Source: Endocalyx cinctus (lineage: Eukaryota; Ascomycota; Sordariomycetes; Amphisphaeriales; Apiosporaceae). From it: a stretch of 64,000 nt of DNA. The first letter of the stretch is position 1; every line of letters begins with the position of its first letter. The DNA lies in NCBI GenBank assembly GCA_001600455.1, contig BCKC01000002.1, positions 930,001 through 994,000 on the forward strand, in the 5' to 3' direction. The position numbers and the translations under genes were made by a program. The notes under the pieces are model-generated. The model ran no database searches, was not told the DNA's origin, and saw only the letters and a list, made by a program, of their open reading frames with translations. Below are positions 48,082 through 58,176 of this stretch, piece by piece.

Positions 48082-48759
48082 CTATCCTAGGCCTGCATCG
48101 TCTTCACGGAGGATTCGAGCTATCTTCATAACGGCTGTTTATATTAGTACCTTCGCAAATTATATAATTCAAACTTGCTTACAGTTGTTCGTTGGGATGG
48201 ACGGAGCAGCCATTGGGGAGTCTAAGTACCTGCTGGTTTCTGGAACGTGATTAGCTGGTAAGAAAATACCCGTGGGCTGATTAATTAAGGTAGATAAGAT
48301 ACCTTCGAGCGCTACTATAGCGCGAGGATGTCTAAACCCGTGAAGTACCATTTCAAACCTATCCCGCACCCAACTAGGCACCTTCCAGCTACCTAAGGAT
48401 TCTTGCAGAAGATTGGCAATGTTATTTACCAGACCATGCTTATGGATCTGATTTAACTGTGTTGGGATAAGGGATACGCAACATAAAAGCCTAATATCAG
48501 GACGCATAGAGCCAAGGATAGCAGTCTCCCATTCTTCCCCAAATAAACTTTTATATAACATAGTTTCGAAATTTTTACGCCTGTGGGCGCTATTATAAAA
48601 CCTCTGGTTGGTTTGGTTCGTGATCATATCAGTCTGAAGCCGTTGTCGTGTTTTAAAAAACCACTCGGCCGCCGCCGTCTTCGCTTGACGATCGACGATC
48701 ACCTCGATGTCCAAAGTGAGTAACTCGCGAAGTTCCGCTTCCGTCCAACTGGGAGCCAT
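48082..48759 (-). CDS. Uncharacterised orphan-like protein with WTEAE N-terminus
   Basis: Exons 48183-48759 and 48082-48134 encode 209 residues. The intron (48135-48182) has GTAAGC, a TACTAAT branch site and ACAG; splicing replaces a short KQV end with VMKIARILREDDAGLG. The start MAPSWTEAELRELLTLDIEV recalls the first helix of Myb/SANT-like domains, but no full repeat is visible. The middle (KNFETMLYKSLFGEEWETAI, LCCVSLIPTQLNQIHKHGLV, WVRDRFEMVLHGFRHPRAIV) is helical and well-formed without low complexity, so it looks truly coding. I do not recognise the family. It lies at the edge of the accessory island, convergent with the C2H2 gene. Confidence 0.68.
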
Positions 48760-50265
48760 GGTTTTCCGTTCGATTCTGGATAAAGGTGTTTTCGAGGGTA
48801 CAAGAACAGCGCAAGGTAGATGCGAAGTTGGGGTAAATTGGGTGCCTACTATCGCTTCGCCGGCTTGGCTACCGTATTTTTAACCACCAATCGCAGACTT
48901 TGGGTCTTATGCATAATTATATCAGGATTCATATTTTACGCAAGATGTGCTACAACGTCCTTTCTACAACCGGGAAGAGTGGACGGGTTCATGACATGAG
49001 GTGACTTCTAGCGTCCAATGCCTGAGTCTCAGGTGGTTCTATCGAAAAAGTGACAGGTTGAACTCGCGGCACAGTTAATAATAGTTTTCTTTTCAAAAAC
49101 CTCTGCTGGCGTCCAGATACCCCTTATCGATGAATAGCACGGCCGCGATAGGCCCTCGTAAGACAATCAATGTATTATACCGTAAATAAAAAACTCCTTA
49201 CTTTATACGTTAAGTCTGTTATTTTCTTTTTTTTTTCTACATAAGCTTGAGGTAAGTCTGAGAACCAGGCCTTTCTGTGAACCAGCACGCTCACCTCCTG
49301 TATCTAGAAGCACATTATAACAACATCGCAATTGTTAACAAAGAATGGCCCCCTTTCCGTTGTAAACACCGTTCTAGTTGACAGAGCTAGAGTTCTCCCC
49401 TCTCCCCTACCAAAAAAAAAAAAAAAAAGAGAGAGAGAGAGAGCAGGAGTCCTCATGTTCTCACAATGTCCGATATGTATTCAATGAACTGACTTTTCAC
49501 CCAGTTTTGCTCTTTCTCTTAGTTAAACTCTGAAGAAGGCCTTTCGGCCTACTCAATATTCTATTCCAAAAGCCGTAAGTCGAATTGGAAGGATCCTCAG
49601 CAAATCTTAGTGCTTCTACTTTAGAACCGTCATCGGATATACCGATTTTCATTAGGTGACCTTCGCAGTTTTCTGTTAATCTCTTCTCAATCAGACGGTC
49701 TTTCGCGTTATTAGACCAGTACGTGTGTATTCTTTCGTCAATAGCGTATTAGCTGCGCACAACGCTATCTGCTGTCGGGGTTAGCCGTATGATACATGTA
49801 TAATATATTTCGAATAACATATACAGCATATGTATATATAATATAATTAAACAATTCAGCGTTTAAATACATTAAAATGCCTTTTACCCTATTTTTGAGT
49901 ATACTATTCGTCTCCCCTTCCACCCCTATTTCTGGCTAGGTGGGCAGGTCTCGCTTAGGTAAGCTAGTAAATTAATAGTAGATGATGGTATATGAATTTA
50001 TGCATAAAAGTTTTGGTATGCATATATCGCGTAAGGGCGATTTTTTGACAAGAGGCGAATCTAGAAACTTATCGACAAGGCTGAATAATCTGAATAATTG
50101 GTTTTGTCGCGTATTTCTTCTCTATTACCACACTCACTCTTGTTCATTTGATCATTCGCCTCGTTTCTTCCCGCCAAAATTATCTCCTTTGCTATACTGA
50201 AACAAGGGATATTAAAATAAACCAAAAAAAAGAAAGGATCAGAGACCGAAACTCAGCCGACAAAC
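48760..50265. other. Divergent spacer, no gene seen
   Basis: Includes an A-tract followed by (GA)n at about 49413-49443 and otherwise AT-rich sequence. ORF 49982-50200 is rejected. Confidence 0.5.
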
Positions 50266-50693
50266 ATGTCTCGTCATCATCCGTAAGTTCTACCCTGCGT
50301 ATCTCTACCGTATTCCCACGCGCACACATTTAGCATACAAACAAGCGACTAACAAGGTAATTTCTTCTTCTTCAATCTAGCGACCTCGTCATGTGCCGCA
50401 AGCAATCCGGCATCGCCATCGGCCGGCTATGCGACAAGTGCGACGGCAAGTGTCCCGTGTGCGACTCGTACGTGCGGCCGACGACGCTCGTGCGCATCTG
50501 CGACGAGTGCAGCTTCGGCAACTACCAGAACAAGTGCGTCGTCTGCGGCGGCGAGGGCATCTCGGACGCGTTCTACTGCTTCGAGTGCACGCGGCTCGAG
50601 AAGGACCGGGACGGCTGCCCCAAGATCATAAATCTCGGCAGCTCCAGGACGGACCTGTTTTACCAGAAGAAGACGAATCGGACGGGATACTAG
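50266..50693 (+). CDS. RDS3: Splicing factor SF3b subunit, PHF5A/Rds3 homologue
   Basis: Exon 1 is only 17 nt (50266-50282, MSRHHP); exon 2 is 50381-50693; 109 residues in all. PHF5A/Rds3 is a small Cys-rich knot-like protein of the U2 snRNP SF3b complex that helps recognise the intron branch site with SF3B1. It is nearly invariant in eukaryotes: the CxxC pairs [33 protein letters not shown] and [19 protein letters not shown] that bind three zinc ions are all present, followed by [16 protein letters not shown]. The length matches the family (about 107-110). The second exon is strongly GC-rich at third positions compared with its AT-rich flanks, as for highly expressed genes. Confidence 0.97.
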
Positions 50694-51220
50694 CCTGGAT
50701 GTTGCCCGGGTTTGGGCCTTTCTTTTTTTCTGTTTATGTTTTCGATGTTGGGGAGGAGGGACAAGGCAAGCAAGACGAGGAGAATGCAAGACAGAGGAGA
50801 GACTGGGAAAGAGAGGCAGATGGAGAGATAGAGAGAGCTTCGTAAGACTCTGTTCGCCGAGGCAGCTTGTCTCGGTGGCGGTCATATTTGGGGTGGAAAG
50901 AAGCTTTTATACCCCAGCTGCGTGTATTTTATTCTTCATTGCATCTACAAGGGCGTTTAAAAGGGTTACTTTTGGTCATCAGACAAGTGTGGTTGATACC
51001 CGATCACTCATATTAAGAAACAAGTTCATCTTCGCGAAGAGTAATAATTACCAAAATTTTATTACGAATCCCTTCTTCCCTCCCTTTCCCCACCGTCGCT
51101 ATTTGTGGCTAATTTGTGATATGCATCGAGTCGTAAAATGTAATGTACAGAAAGATGAAAGAAAAAAAAAATGGTATGTAGTGTTTTACGATAGAAATTA
51201 TCCTCCCACCTAATCTCAGC
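50694..51220. other. Convergent 3' spacer
   Basis: 3' ends of RDS3 (+) and the peroxin gene (-). No gene seen. Confidence 0.55.
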
Positions 51221-52667
51221 TTAAATATAGCTGACCTTAACGCCCATTCCCGCGGTTGATTTGACCTTGCCCCATCCCGTCGCTATTAAGCGTTGAATCC
51301 GTTCACGCATCGCCCTTCTTCCAAACATGAGTATGATGCCGATGATGAAGGCTAGAAACCGCATGAGCACCATCGGGTTCGACTTCAACGAGCCCCCCAT
51401 CTGTTCCATGACCTTGGCGAGGTTAGCCATGACTATAGCAGCCCTGGCACCGAAGGTGGGCGGCGGCGCCACGGCCTTTCCCTTGGGCGTGGATGACTTG
51501 GCCGGCCTCGACGACGCAGACCCGTTTCTGCTGTGCCGGGGTCTGTTGGAAGCGGGACTTCGCGGGGTTCGTTCGATCCCGTAGTCGACTTCGCTACCTT
51601 CGCGTCTCGCTCGCTCCTCATCCAGTCGCTTTTTCTCCCTCGCCTCATTCTCGGCTCTCAGCCTGCGGGCTTCCTCGACATCCTTCCGCAGCTGATCTTC
51701 TTGCCTCTGCTTCTCTTCTACCTCTCTCCGCTCGGCTTCCTGCTGCTCTTCCTGCAAGCTCTGGAGAGCCTGCAAAAACGCGTCCCTCCTTTCTTCGTCG
51801 AGTACGGAACTAACGCAAATAAACTCTCTGGCGTAATCCCATTCATTGTTGCGGAGTAGTACGTGGAGCGTATAGAGCTCTAGGATCTTGACTCTCGCGT
51901 TCAAGTCTCTAGGGGTTTCAGCCCCGCTAGCTCCACCTTTGGATAACGACCTTCGAGTCTTTGACGATCTGGAACGACTAGCTTCAAGTTGTCGAGATAT
52001 ATCAAGATTTGGAGTATTTGACGCGGCTAGATAATTCTCCAGCCGCTTCTGGTTGAGAATCTGTGATCTGGCATGAGCCAATAACAGGGTCGCTCTGTGA
52101 TTCCGCGTTGTCAGTACCGATTTACTTATACACGAGGTGTACTCATTTTCTTCTCTTCGAATATACTCACAAATTTATCACCACATCTGAGTCAACATCC
52201 CCCTCCACACCATGGTAACCGAACTGGACTACTTCTTCCCAGACATCGCCATCTCGAACTTTGTTGCATAAGGTGCGATACTCCTGATTACCAAAAGATT
52301 CCTTGCCCTCGGACGGATCCAGCTCAAGGATAGCATTAAGAATAGTAAGGTACAGACTCCAGACTTTTATCCTCGTCGAGCGCGAAGCCTGAGCTACGGG
52401 CGCCGGTTCGGTCGATTCGCTTACTTCCGTTCCCTCTGTCGAAGGGGTAATTAGAGGAAGGACGGTGGACAAAGCTTCGGGTAAGCGTCGGGTCAGAAAC
52501 AGCTGGGATGCTTGACGATATGTTCTCGTGATATGCGAAGACGAATTCCGGGCGTTCGTTGTCGGGGAATGTAAGGATGATATGGAACTTGAAAACATAT
52601 GAGAACTAAAACTATCCGATGTAGCCGGGCTTAGAGTTGTCGAGTAAGAAGATGTATTAAACGCCAT
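51221..52667 (-). CDS. Peroxin of the filamentous-fungal Pex26 type
   Basis: Exons 52171-52667 and 51221-52094 encode 456 residues; the intron (52095-52170) splits [10 protein letters not shown]. Pex26 (Pex15 in yeast) anchors the Pex1-Pex6 AAA ATPase to the peroxisome so that import receptors can be recycled. Visible: Ser-rich N-terminus, the helical core [80 protein letters not shown] and [20 protein letters not shown], a charged Glu/Arg coiled coil (~270-330), and a C-terminal membrane segment ([16 protein letters not shown]) followed by a short basic end, as expected of a tail-anchored protein. The family name is recalled from orthologues; a generic peroxin Pex15/Pex26 label is safe. Confidence 0.82.
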
Positions 52668-53839
52668 TTTCTACCAAATCTTGAATAGGTTGCGATGGAA
52701 CACGCGTAATATGTGTTTGTATATTAGACCTAGACCCGAGTTATCGTTTTACATTCGAGACTGGCATGAGAGCGAGCGCGGTGACTTCATTAAATGAAAA
52801 TAAAACAATCCATCGGGTATAGATGGGGGTCACCAGACCAAAAGACACATGCAGACAAGTTTAAAAGTAAAATAAAGTCAAGTCGAGGCAAGAAAGAAGA
52901 AAAGAGGTAAATTAAATTACGACACGAGTTTAGTTAGCTGGACAGGCTGGCATGTGGTATCATATTAAGAAGGTCGAATGTTACTTTTCCCAATGAAATG
53001 TCAACAACAAAGAAAATTAGAGCTCTCCAAAAAGTGTTTATTTTATTCGGTAGGTCGGTCAAATCGGTCATTAGCTTTTTTCTCTGCCTCGGTCCATATT
53101 CTAATGGTGGATATTATAAGTGGATCACCCCCGTAGTTTTCTCATGATATTCAATTCCGCCCTGCATTTAAGCAGCCAAGTAAAAGTATTTAGGTATCCC
53201 ATCAAGGCAAATTCATCCGACTGATGTTGAATTTAGTCCTATATGAGATTAGTATATCGCTTTTATTTCCGTCAAGTGTCTTTAAACGAGATCGAAGGTA
53301 CTTAATACGGCACTACCACTCAATAAAGTAGTACTGCGAGACAGTAGTTCATGGGGAACCCGACATGTCATTTATTGATCATCATGGAGAGAGAATCCCT
53401 TCTTTCTATAACTACTTAAGTATATGTACACGTACTTAACCTAGGGTTCACTCTCTTCCTTGTATTACCAATGAGAAATTCTTAAAGTAATTCCTTAAAA
53501 GAAATCCTTAAAAGGTTTAATAGCCGGTCGGTGTACTGAGATAAAACTCATTCTTTCACCGCTTCATCACTTACGTCTTAAGTTTGAAACTTTAGTGTAG
53601 CGACCCTCCGGATTTAGGGTAAAAGGTAACTTCAGATGACCACGGTATTGTAAAAAAAAAAAATGTCACCAGGGCCCATTGAGATAACTCTGCTTTATAA
53701 TGTATATTATTATATAACAATAGAAGTACAGGTTGAACAGGAAAAACAATTAACTCCAAAACCTAAAAAAAAGAATAAAAATGAAAAACTCCGTTTAGGA
53801 TCCCAACAGCAGCGGTGACTGCTTATTCATTAATGCTAA
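52668..53839. other. Spacer, no gene seen
   Basis: AT-rich; A-tract at 53653-53664. Contains the promoter of the peroxin gene and 3' flank of the GPHR gene. Confidence 0.55.
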
Positions 53840-55486
53840 TCATGACCGTTTCTGACCCATTTCTTCCATCCCTATATCATCCCAATCCTCCGTCCATTCT
53901 CCAAGCTTGCCCCCGAGCCATATTCCCCCGGCTGTGACGGCGCTCGCTAGTAAGAACCAACCCTCGAACCACCGGTCTACGAAACCGGGTTCCAGGGCAC
54001 TTTCGAGGGCGTCTCCTACCGCGCTGCCCACGTCTTTCGGAAGGTTGCTGCGTAGGAGCAGAGCCGCCGAGATGACGTAAATAGCGCTTATCTGACCGAT
54101 TAGGAGCGCGAGGTTGGCTTGTGCTTGGTACAGGAGCCCCGGGGCCCACTTGGCGAATAAATTGAACGTCTGCAGAGCACTATTTGCGCTCGCGGCGAGG
54201 ATAACGCCGGAAAGTAAGAAGGATATTTGTCTCGCCCAGGCGATCTGGTCAAGCTTCGGGTCCCAATGTTTAGCTAAAAGGCCGAGGAAACGATTAATAG
54301 GATCCGACGACGAAAATGTAGACGCCGGATAGTATAGGCGTCGTAGGGTGGTTAAGGTCGTGGCTAATATACGATAGATACAATATACACTGAATACATA
54401 AGTTGGTATTAAAAACATCTTTCCAATCGTAGTGGCTGCCCGTGCCGAATTGGCCTGCCGAGAGCGCAGCGCAGTCAAAGACGAGGAAAGATTAGCTTCC
54501 ATCGCCTCCAGGCCCGCGATTTCTAGACGCAGCGTTCTTATTTCGGAAGCGTCACCTCCACCGCGAATGGAACCGATGACTTTAGTGACGAAGCCCGACC
54601 TCTCCGACGAATTACTCTCCGCCACCTTGCGCTGCAAAGCCTGGAGACGATGACGCTTACTCAGAAGCATCTCATTGGTTGCATCGAGACCCGCTTGTTT
54701 ACGGGCGATATCCGCTTCGGTCACCGGACGTCGCGACGCCGGGCTACCGAACGTGTGCCACGGCGAGGAGACCGAGGCAAAGCCCGAAAGCAGAGCCATC
54801 AGGGAGATGCCGATAACACCGATACGCTCGAGACACGCGCGAGCCAGCCCTTTGGAGGCTGGTTCATGCTGAACGGCCTTGATCTGCCCGTTCAGTCGCG
54901 CGACCGCGGTTTTACCGGGGACCAAGTTTCCCAGCGACCAGAATAAGAACAACCAAATGCCGAACACGGTAAACTGGAGGATCCAGGCGGTCCTAGGAAG
55001 GCGACCCTTAGCTGTTCGCTGGAAAGTCCAGCCAGAGCCAGCGACTAAGGATTGAAGCTCGAGGAAGGGGATCAGGACGATAAGTAGAAATAGTAACGTA
55101 GGCACCGTGATTCGTAACGCGGTTTCCCTCGCGTGAGGGGTCACCAACTCGGAGATCTCGCTGAGGATCAGCTCGGCGAGAACCGTAGCTAATCCGACGG
55201 TGGCGGAGAACGTAACGGCGGCGACCCTCCTCCTGATCGATTTTGACCCATGTTCGGCGTGGGCTTGTTGAAGGGCGGCCGGGGCGTCCGAAGGAAGAAA
55301 GTGATCTTCGCCGTCGCGAGAATTCTGGACGCGGGATAGCTGCGGAAATATTTTTCGTGCGACGAGGATGGAGACGACGACGAAGGTGGTAATGAAAGGT
55401 GATAAAGCTAAGACGGTCGAGAATAACGAGGGCTTGCTAAAGCCTGGAGCCGTGCATAGGTCCTCGTCGCAATCTGAGGATCGCAT
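53840..55486 (-). CDS. Golgi pH regulator / GTG family membrane protein
   Basis: A single exon of 548 residues. The frame is open up to 55534, but the first ATG is at 55486 (MRSSDCDEDLC), which I take as the start. The family (GPHR in animals, GTG in plants) forms anion channels or GPCR-like proteins of the Golgi and ER. About nine hydrophobic segments are visible: LSPFITTFVVVSILVA, ATVGLATVLAELILS, ITVPTLLFLLIVLIPFLELQ, WILQFTVFGIWLFLFWSLGN, ERIGVIGISLMALLSGFASV in the first half, and FLIPTYVFSVYCIYRIL, FLLSGVILAASAN, ALLIGQISAIYVISAALLL, WFLLASAVTAGGIWLG in the second. A charged soluble loop with a coiled coil (EADIARKQAGLDATNEMLLS to RSRQANSARA) lies between, where the family's conserved domain sits. 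No intron is needed. Confidence 0.9.
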   Translation of the reverse strand: MRSSDCDEDLCTAPGFSKPSLFSTVLALSPFITTFVVVSILVARKIFPQLSRVQNSRDGEDHFLPSDAPAALQQAHAEHGSKSIRRRVAAVTFSATVGLATVLAELILSEISELVTPHARETALRITVPTLLFLLIVLIPFLELQSLVAGSGWTFQRTAKGRLPRTAWILQFTVFGIWLFLFWSLGNLVPGKTAVARLNGQIKAVQHEPASKGLARACLERIGVIGISLMALLSGFASVSSPWHTFGSPASRRPVTEADIARKQAGLDATNEMLLSKRHRLQALQRKVAESNSSERSGFVTKVIGSIRGGGDASEIRTLRLEIAGLEAMEANLSSSLTALRSRQANSARAATTIGKMFLIPTYVFSVYCIYRILATTLTTLRRLYYPASTFSSSDPINRFLGLLAKHWDPKLDQIAWARQISFLLSGVILAASANSALQTFNLFAKWAPGLLYQAQANLALLIGQISAIYVISAALLLRSNLPKDVGSAVGDALESALEPGFVDRWFEGWFLLASAVTAGGIWLGGKLGEWTEDWDDIGMEEMGQKRS

Positions 55487-55991
55487 ATCGCATCTGGGTT
55501 GAGAGTTCGCAGCGTAACGAATTACTAGGGTCAATTATGGGTTCGGAGAGTAACGACAGGTAGCAGTCTTAGGTGCTTCATTCGGTGTATGTCATCCAGA
55601 ATCGGAGGACGAATTTGTTATATGAAGTAATGAATGTAATTATGGAAGTTGCAGGTTGTAAACGAGCGGAACATGTTGGCCGTAAAGGATACCTATTTTG
55701 AGATGAATGTACTATGGTAAAATTATATGCTTGTATACATTTGGGGGGGGTTGCTTACAAGGCAATATACGTAATGGCCGGACCTCAAACTGAGTTGCCC
55801 CATTAAAGCGTATACCCCACTATTATCTCTCAGCCACATTTGATTGTACGATAAAATAAAAATGTGGCTTGGCTATCCAATAGGTAAGCTCCAAAGAAAA
55901 AAAATAGTCGCAATGAATAAATTCCTTATCTTCAGATGCTTCCCTAATAGTGAAAGGGGAGATCACAAAACCATTAGTTGAAGCAAAGAAT
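55487..55991. other. Divergent promoter of GPHR and mL46 genes
   Basis: Short spacer with a G-run (55743-55750). No gene seen. Confidence 0.5.
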
Positions 55992-57188
55992 ATGACAGCG
56001 TCTAGTAGGGGTGGTAGCAGAATTGCTACTACGTTATTAAAGGGTCAGTATATACCCAATTGATTATTATTATGTACTTTTTATCCATATTTTACTAACT
56101 AAAGTCCAAATATTAGGTCAACCTAGAAAAGTATCCAACATATGCCCGAGTTGTAGAATATCACAGTTTCGACAATATTCCGCGAGCACTGATGCCGCTA
56201 CTTTAGCCGAGGCTCATCGCCTTAAGCCGACCGAGTCAACCCCTCACCCACCCATCACCACCTCCGCCCAGCCCGCGTACCGAATAAAGGGCGGTATCAT
56301 CCTCACGCGGGCTCCGCTGCTGACCCGGCCCTTGACGCCGTTCGAGAACGCCTTCTTCTTCTACCAGAAGCGTCTGAACGAGCGTCTGGTGCTGCCCTTC
56401 GCCCACACGCTCTACTTCAAGAAGGACACCGTCCTCGACCTCGACTGGCGCATCAAGTTCCGCGAGCGCGACCGGCTGCCGGCCAAGGAGCTCGGCCGGT
56501 ACTACCCCAAGGCGCCTGGCTCCTGGAACGACGAGCTCATCGTCGGCAGCACCCTCAGCGACGAGGAGCGGATACGAGAGTTCCTCCTGAAGGATGCCGA
56601 GCTCCGCGTTACCGAGGATGGCGAGCGCGCCGCTAAGGACGACATCGTGCCGGTCGAGAGACCGATGCCCAGGATTACCGAGGCCGATAAGAATAATGAT
56701 GTGAGACGATTGGACAGAGCTCTCGATAAGACTCTTTATTTGGTGGTCGAAGATCAAAAAGGGAATTGGCAGTTCCCCAGTGTAACGATGCCCACAGATG
56801 AAAATTTACACGAGGTTTGTTGCGTTCAGTTTCTTAACATTATTTTTTTCTTCTTTACTCTTAGAAACGCCTTATATCTAACCCACATCTATAGGCGGCA
56901 GCTAGGGCCCTTGAATCCGCGGCAGGCGTTGACATGAATACCTGGATGGTCGGTCGTGTGCCTGTTGCCCACATGGTTATAAAACCCCAGTTCAACGAGG
57001 ACTCGTCCCTGAAACAGCGAGGCGAGAAAGTCTTTTTCTTGAAGGGTAGGATCATAGACGGCCAAGCAAACCTGAAGAAAAATACGTTAGGTCTAAAGGA
57101 TTTTAATTGGCTCACCAAGGACGAACTTAAAGAAAAGTTAGACAAGGACTACTTTCGCTCAGTGCGGAACATGATGGCCGACAGATAG
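55992..57188 (+). CDS. Mitochondrial large-subunit ribosomal protein mL46 (yeast Mrpl17 type)
   Basis: Exons 55992-56043, 56117-56814 and 56895-57188 encode 347 residues. mL46 is a structural protein of the mitochondrial 54S/39S subunit with a degenerate Nudix fold. The N-terminus MTASSRGGSRIATTLL is a basic mitochondrial presequence, and CPSCRISQFRQYSAS follows. The conserved core reads YRIKGGIILTRAPLLTRPLT, FENAFFFYQKRLNERL, DRLPAKELGRYYPKAPGSWN, LDKTLYLVVEDQKGNWQFPS and AAARALESAAGVDMNTWMVG, with PVAHMVIKPQ and KVFFLKGRIIDG near the end. Nudix-like Glu clusters of the catalytic box are not evident, as usual for mL46. Exon 2 starts GC-rich at third positions and turns AT-richer after 56660. 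Confidence 0.92.
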
Positions 57189-57584
57189 ATAGGGGAAAAA
57201 AAAAATTCATGATTGGGCTGAACTGAACCTTGCTATAAAGACAAGCTTGGTGACGAGGCTATAAACCTCCTTGTACAATTTATATTAAAGCTAAACTACA
57301 ATTCCCTGTATCTAAATTTTGTACACATAATGTACTATGGAGATTACCATATTACAACTCGAAATTTGGAGCTTGAGGTTCATTGCATGACTTTATTGGA
57401 TTTATTCCTGAATACTGTTGAAATTTAATTTGACTGTGTGAATATACTGTATGTAGTGTTTATAAATGAGCTTCAGGTAGGGAGTTACGGGCTGCGAGCA
57501 TAGGAGACCTCGTGGAGTATTCTTCCTGGCGGGCCTTTGACACTAGGGTCAAATAGGCTAAAAAGCATGTAGCCAATAGCTTGT

Positions 57585-57679
57585 GCCCGTTTAGCTCAGT
57601 GGTAGAGCGTGTCACTCGTAAGGTTTCTTTAATCTTCACTGAAATGACAAGGTCCATCGTTCAATCCGGTGAGTGGGCA
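57585..57679 (+). tRNA. tRNA-Thr (anticodon CGU) with a 23-nt intron
   Basis: The mature tRNA is 72 nt. The acceptor stem GCCCGTT (57585-57591) pairs with AGTGGGC (57672-57678, with G-U pairs), and A57679 is the discriminator base. The D arm is GCTC/GAGC around AGTGGTA. The anticodon stem TGTCA (57610-57614) pairs with TGACA (57645-57649); the loop is CTCGTA-A with anticodon CGT at 57617-57619. The intron 57621-57643 follows position 37, the canonical nuclear site. The T arm is CATCG/CGGTG around TTCAATC. It reads ACG codons. Confidence 0.93.
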
Positions 57680-58176
57680 AATGCTGTATCAACATGACTT
57701 TTTTTTTTTAATATCCCCCTCGCTTTTTGCTTTTTGTTGATTTTCGCTTCAATTTCTGCAACTTTCTGGTTTATTTTGCACGATATGAGAAGCAAGATGC
57801 AATATTATTCGCAAGACGATTTTCTCTAATTACTTTGATGTGGGCCAACGTGACATATGTAACTGAGATCCTACCCCATCGCTGGCTCAATCCTCATGAA
57901 CTGATTGGGTGGATCTCTCATCTACAAACGAGACCTGACATATCACGAATAGTATCACTATTTATTTTTACCACACATTTAGTAGTGTGAGATTGCAAGT
58001 ATATAATATTTTATTATAGATACCTTGCGGGTGTCCTATATGCTCATTTTATGGGCTTCAATATACATACCACCACGTGGCAAGCCTCTATCTAGCATCT
58101 AGAAATATCTCCCTCACCCCAATATGCCAAAGTATCTATCTATCTTTACACCATGATATCCAAGGATTTTCTATTT
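57680..58176. other. Spacer, no gene seen
   Basis: Just after the tRNA there is a T-run (57697-57707) that can serve as Pol III terminator. The rest is AT-rich with no credible gene. Confidence 0.55.
57697..57707 (+). terminator. Pol III terminator T-run for tRNA-Thr
   Basis: A run of about eleven T starts 18 bp after the tRNA 3' end, the expected position and form of a Pol III stop signal. Confidence 0.6.

Noticed and set aside
55487..55534. N-terminal extension of the GPHR protein to 55534
   Set aside because: The upstream start would be TTG, and the ATG at 55486 gives the expected family N-terminus.
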